Source: Chitinophagales bacterium
GTDB taxonomy: Bacteria > Bacteroidota > Bacteroidia > Chitinophagales > Chitinophagaceae
NCBI GenBank assembly: GCA_017303395.1
Contig: JAFLBN010000025.1
Location: forward strand, 1-41,585
Direction of reading: 5' to 3'
DNA length: 41,585 bases
A model generated the notes under the pieces. The model ran no database searches, was not told where the DNA came from, and saw only the letters and a list, made by a program, of their open reading frames with translations. This document shows positions 41,085 to 41,585 of the stretch, piece after piece. Numbering within the stretch: the stretch's first letter is position 1; each line of letters starts with the position of its first letter. The translations under genes were made by a program, and so were the position numbers.

Positions 41085-41585
41085 TTATTCCTTCACCACC
41101 TTCACACTCATCCTGTCGCCATTGTCTTTACTCAGCGTCAGCATGTAGCTGCCTGCTGCCAGATGGCTCATGTTTAACTCTGTAGTTTCGTTTGTTGCTG
41201 TCGCTTTTACCACTACTCTGCCAAGCACATCATTCAGTTGTATTTTTGTCCCTTTATCTATCCCTTCTATTATCAGCTTCTCTGTTGCGGGGTTCGGGTA
41301 GATGCTCGGTTCTTTGCCTGTCCACACACCAACTATACCTGTGCTCTCTATGCTCACTTTGATACAGTTACTCTTCGCTGTCTTCGGATTCGGGCACAGG
41401 TAATTGCTTGTCATATCCACACATATCTGGTCGTTGTTGCTCAGTGTACTTGCACCCTAGATATTGCTGATAGCACCCACTACAGGTGTACCGTTGCGTG
41501 TCCATTGGTAGCCTGGTTTATTGCCACCATTTGTTGGTGTGGCCGTGAAGTTAATCATCGTACCGCTCGTCACAGTTGTGTTAGG
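41085..41585 (-). pseudogene. 3' end of another T9SS Ig-repeat gene, with in-frame TAG
   Basis: A frame open to the window edge encodes the last Ig-like unit (MINFTATPTNGGNKPGYQW type). It meets TAG at 41459-41457 in place of the conserved Trp, then continues as a sorting domain ending KVVKE (111 aa from an internal ATG at 41420). The protein level differs from the copy at 38168 by only two residues (P to A, I to T in LAxGSYMLxLS). Whether the rest of the gene is intact cannot be seen. It could also be a truncated donor cassette. Confidence 0.7.

Larger units (their letters stand above)
41008..41585. repeat. 578-bp direct repeat, copy 2 (cut by window edge)
   Basis: Second copy of the repeat at 38091-38668. 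It contains the 3' end of another T9SS protein gene. The true right boundary lies outside the window. Confidence 0.9.

Noticed and set aside
38540-41459. Genome-wide recoding of TAG as Trp or another amino acid
   Set aside because: Other genes here end normally in TAG (for example the ABC ATPase at 14184, uvrA's neighbours and paralog 5), so a general reassignment is not supported.

Overview
The window looks like a chromosomal segment of a Bacteroidota bacterium, probably from the Chitinophagales/Sphingobacteriales side. Four kinds of evidence point there: several large secreted proteins end in type IX secretion (T9SS) type A sorting domains; SBBP beta-propeller and Ig-like repeat proteins are present; most starts have A-rich leaders without a Shine-Dalgarno; and promoter-like sequences match the Bacteroidota -7 element TAnnTTTG. 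No tRNA, rRNA, CRISPR array, phage or transposase gene was recognised. All comparisons were made by eye.

Region 1 (1-5553) is a minus-strand array of seven paralogous genes for small secreted beta-rich proteins of about 175-182 residues. The first runs off the left edge. Most have their own promoter and intrinsic terminator. Six of the seven carry a regulatory architecture that I do not recognise from a described system: TTAAC-type boxes (GTTAA on the coding strand) at an exact 11-bp period and at a fixed distance from the -7 element. Copies 2, 6 and 7 have four boxes. Copies 1, 3 and 4 have the two distal boxes plus an ACTAAnnTTAGT palindrome. Copy 5 is divergent and lacks the array. This is the most interesting part of the window.

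Region 2 (5554-7756) is an accessory patch: an orphan ORF, a DUF559 endonuclease-like gene, and a DUF4145-type gene lying between two inverted copies of a roughly 145-bp element with terminal hairpins.

Region 3 (7757-27522) is mostly housekeeping and mixed genes. It holds uvrA with a lipoprotein, a cupin and a YdeI-like gene behind it; an outer-membrane barrel; a small GNAT protein; an odd acyl-carrier-like protein downstream of a fused oligopeptide ABC ATPase; and AMP nucleosidase divergent from a Crp/Fnr regulator that leads a darcynin-like/DJ-1 pair. It continues with a second Crp/Fnr regulator convergent with a DUF4386 membrane protein, a solo HsdR_N-type nuclease domain overlapping ctpA tail to tail, an N-acetylglucosamine kinase with a methyltransferase, a small T9SS protein and a lipocalin-like lipoprotein.

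Region 4 (27714-41585) is a minus-strand series of giant T9SS-exported modular proteins. Two have a DUF7948-like N-terminus and a seven-repeat SBBP propeller; one has a different N-terminal module. All share one recurring module followed by Ig-like repeats and a sorting domain. A fourth gene (38168-40943) is broken by a one-base frameshift and an in-frame TAG. A near-identical 3' end carrying the same TAG appears again at the right edge, which points to duplication or gene conversion among 3' ends.
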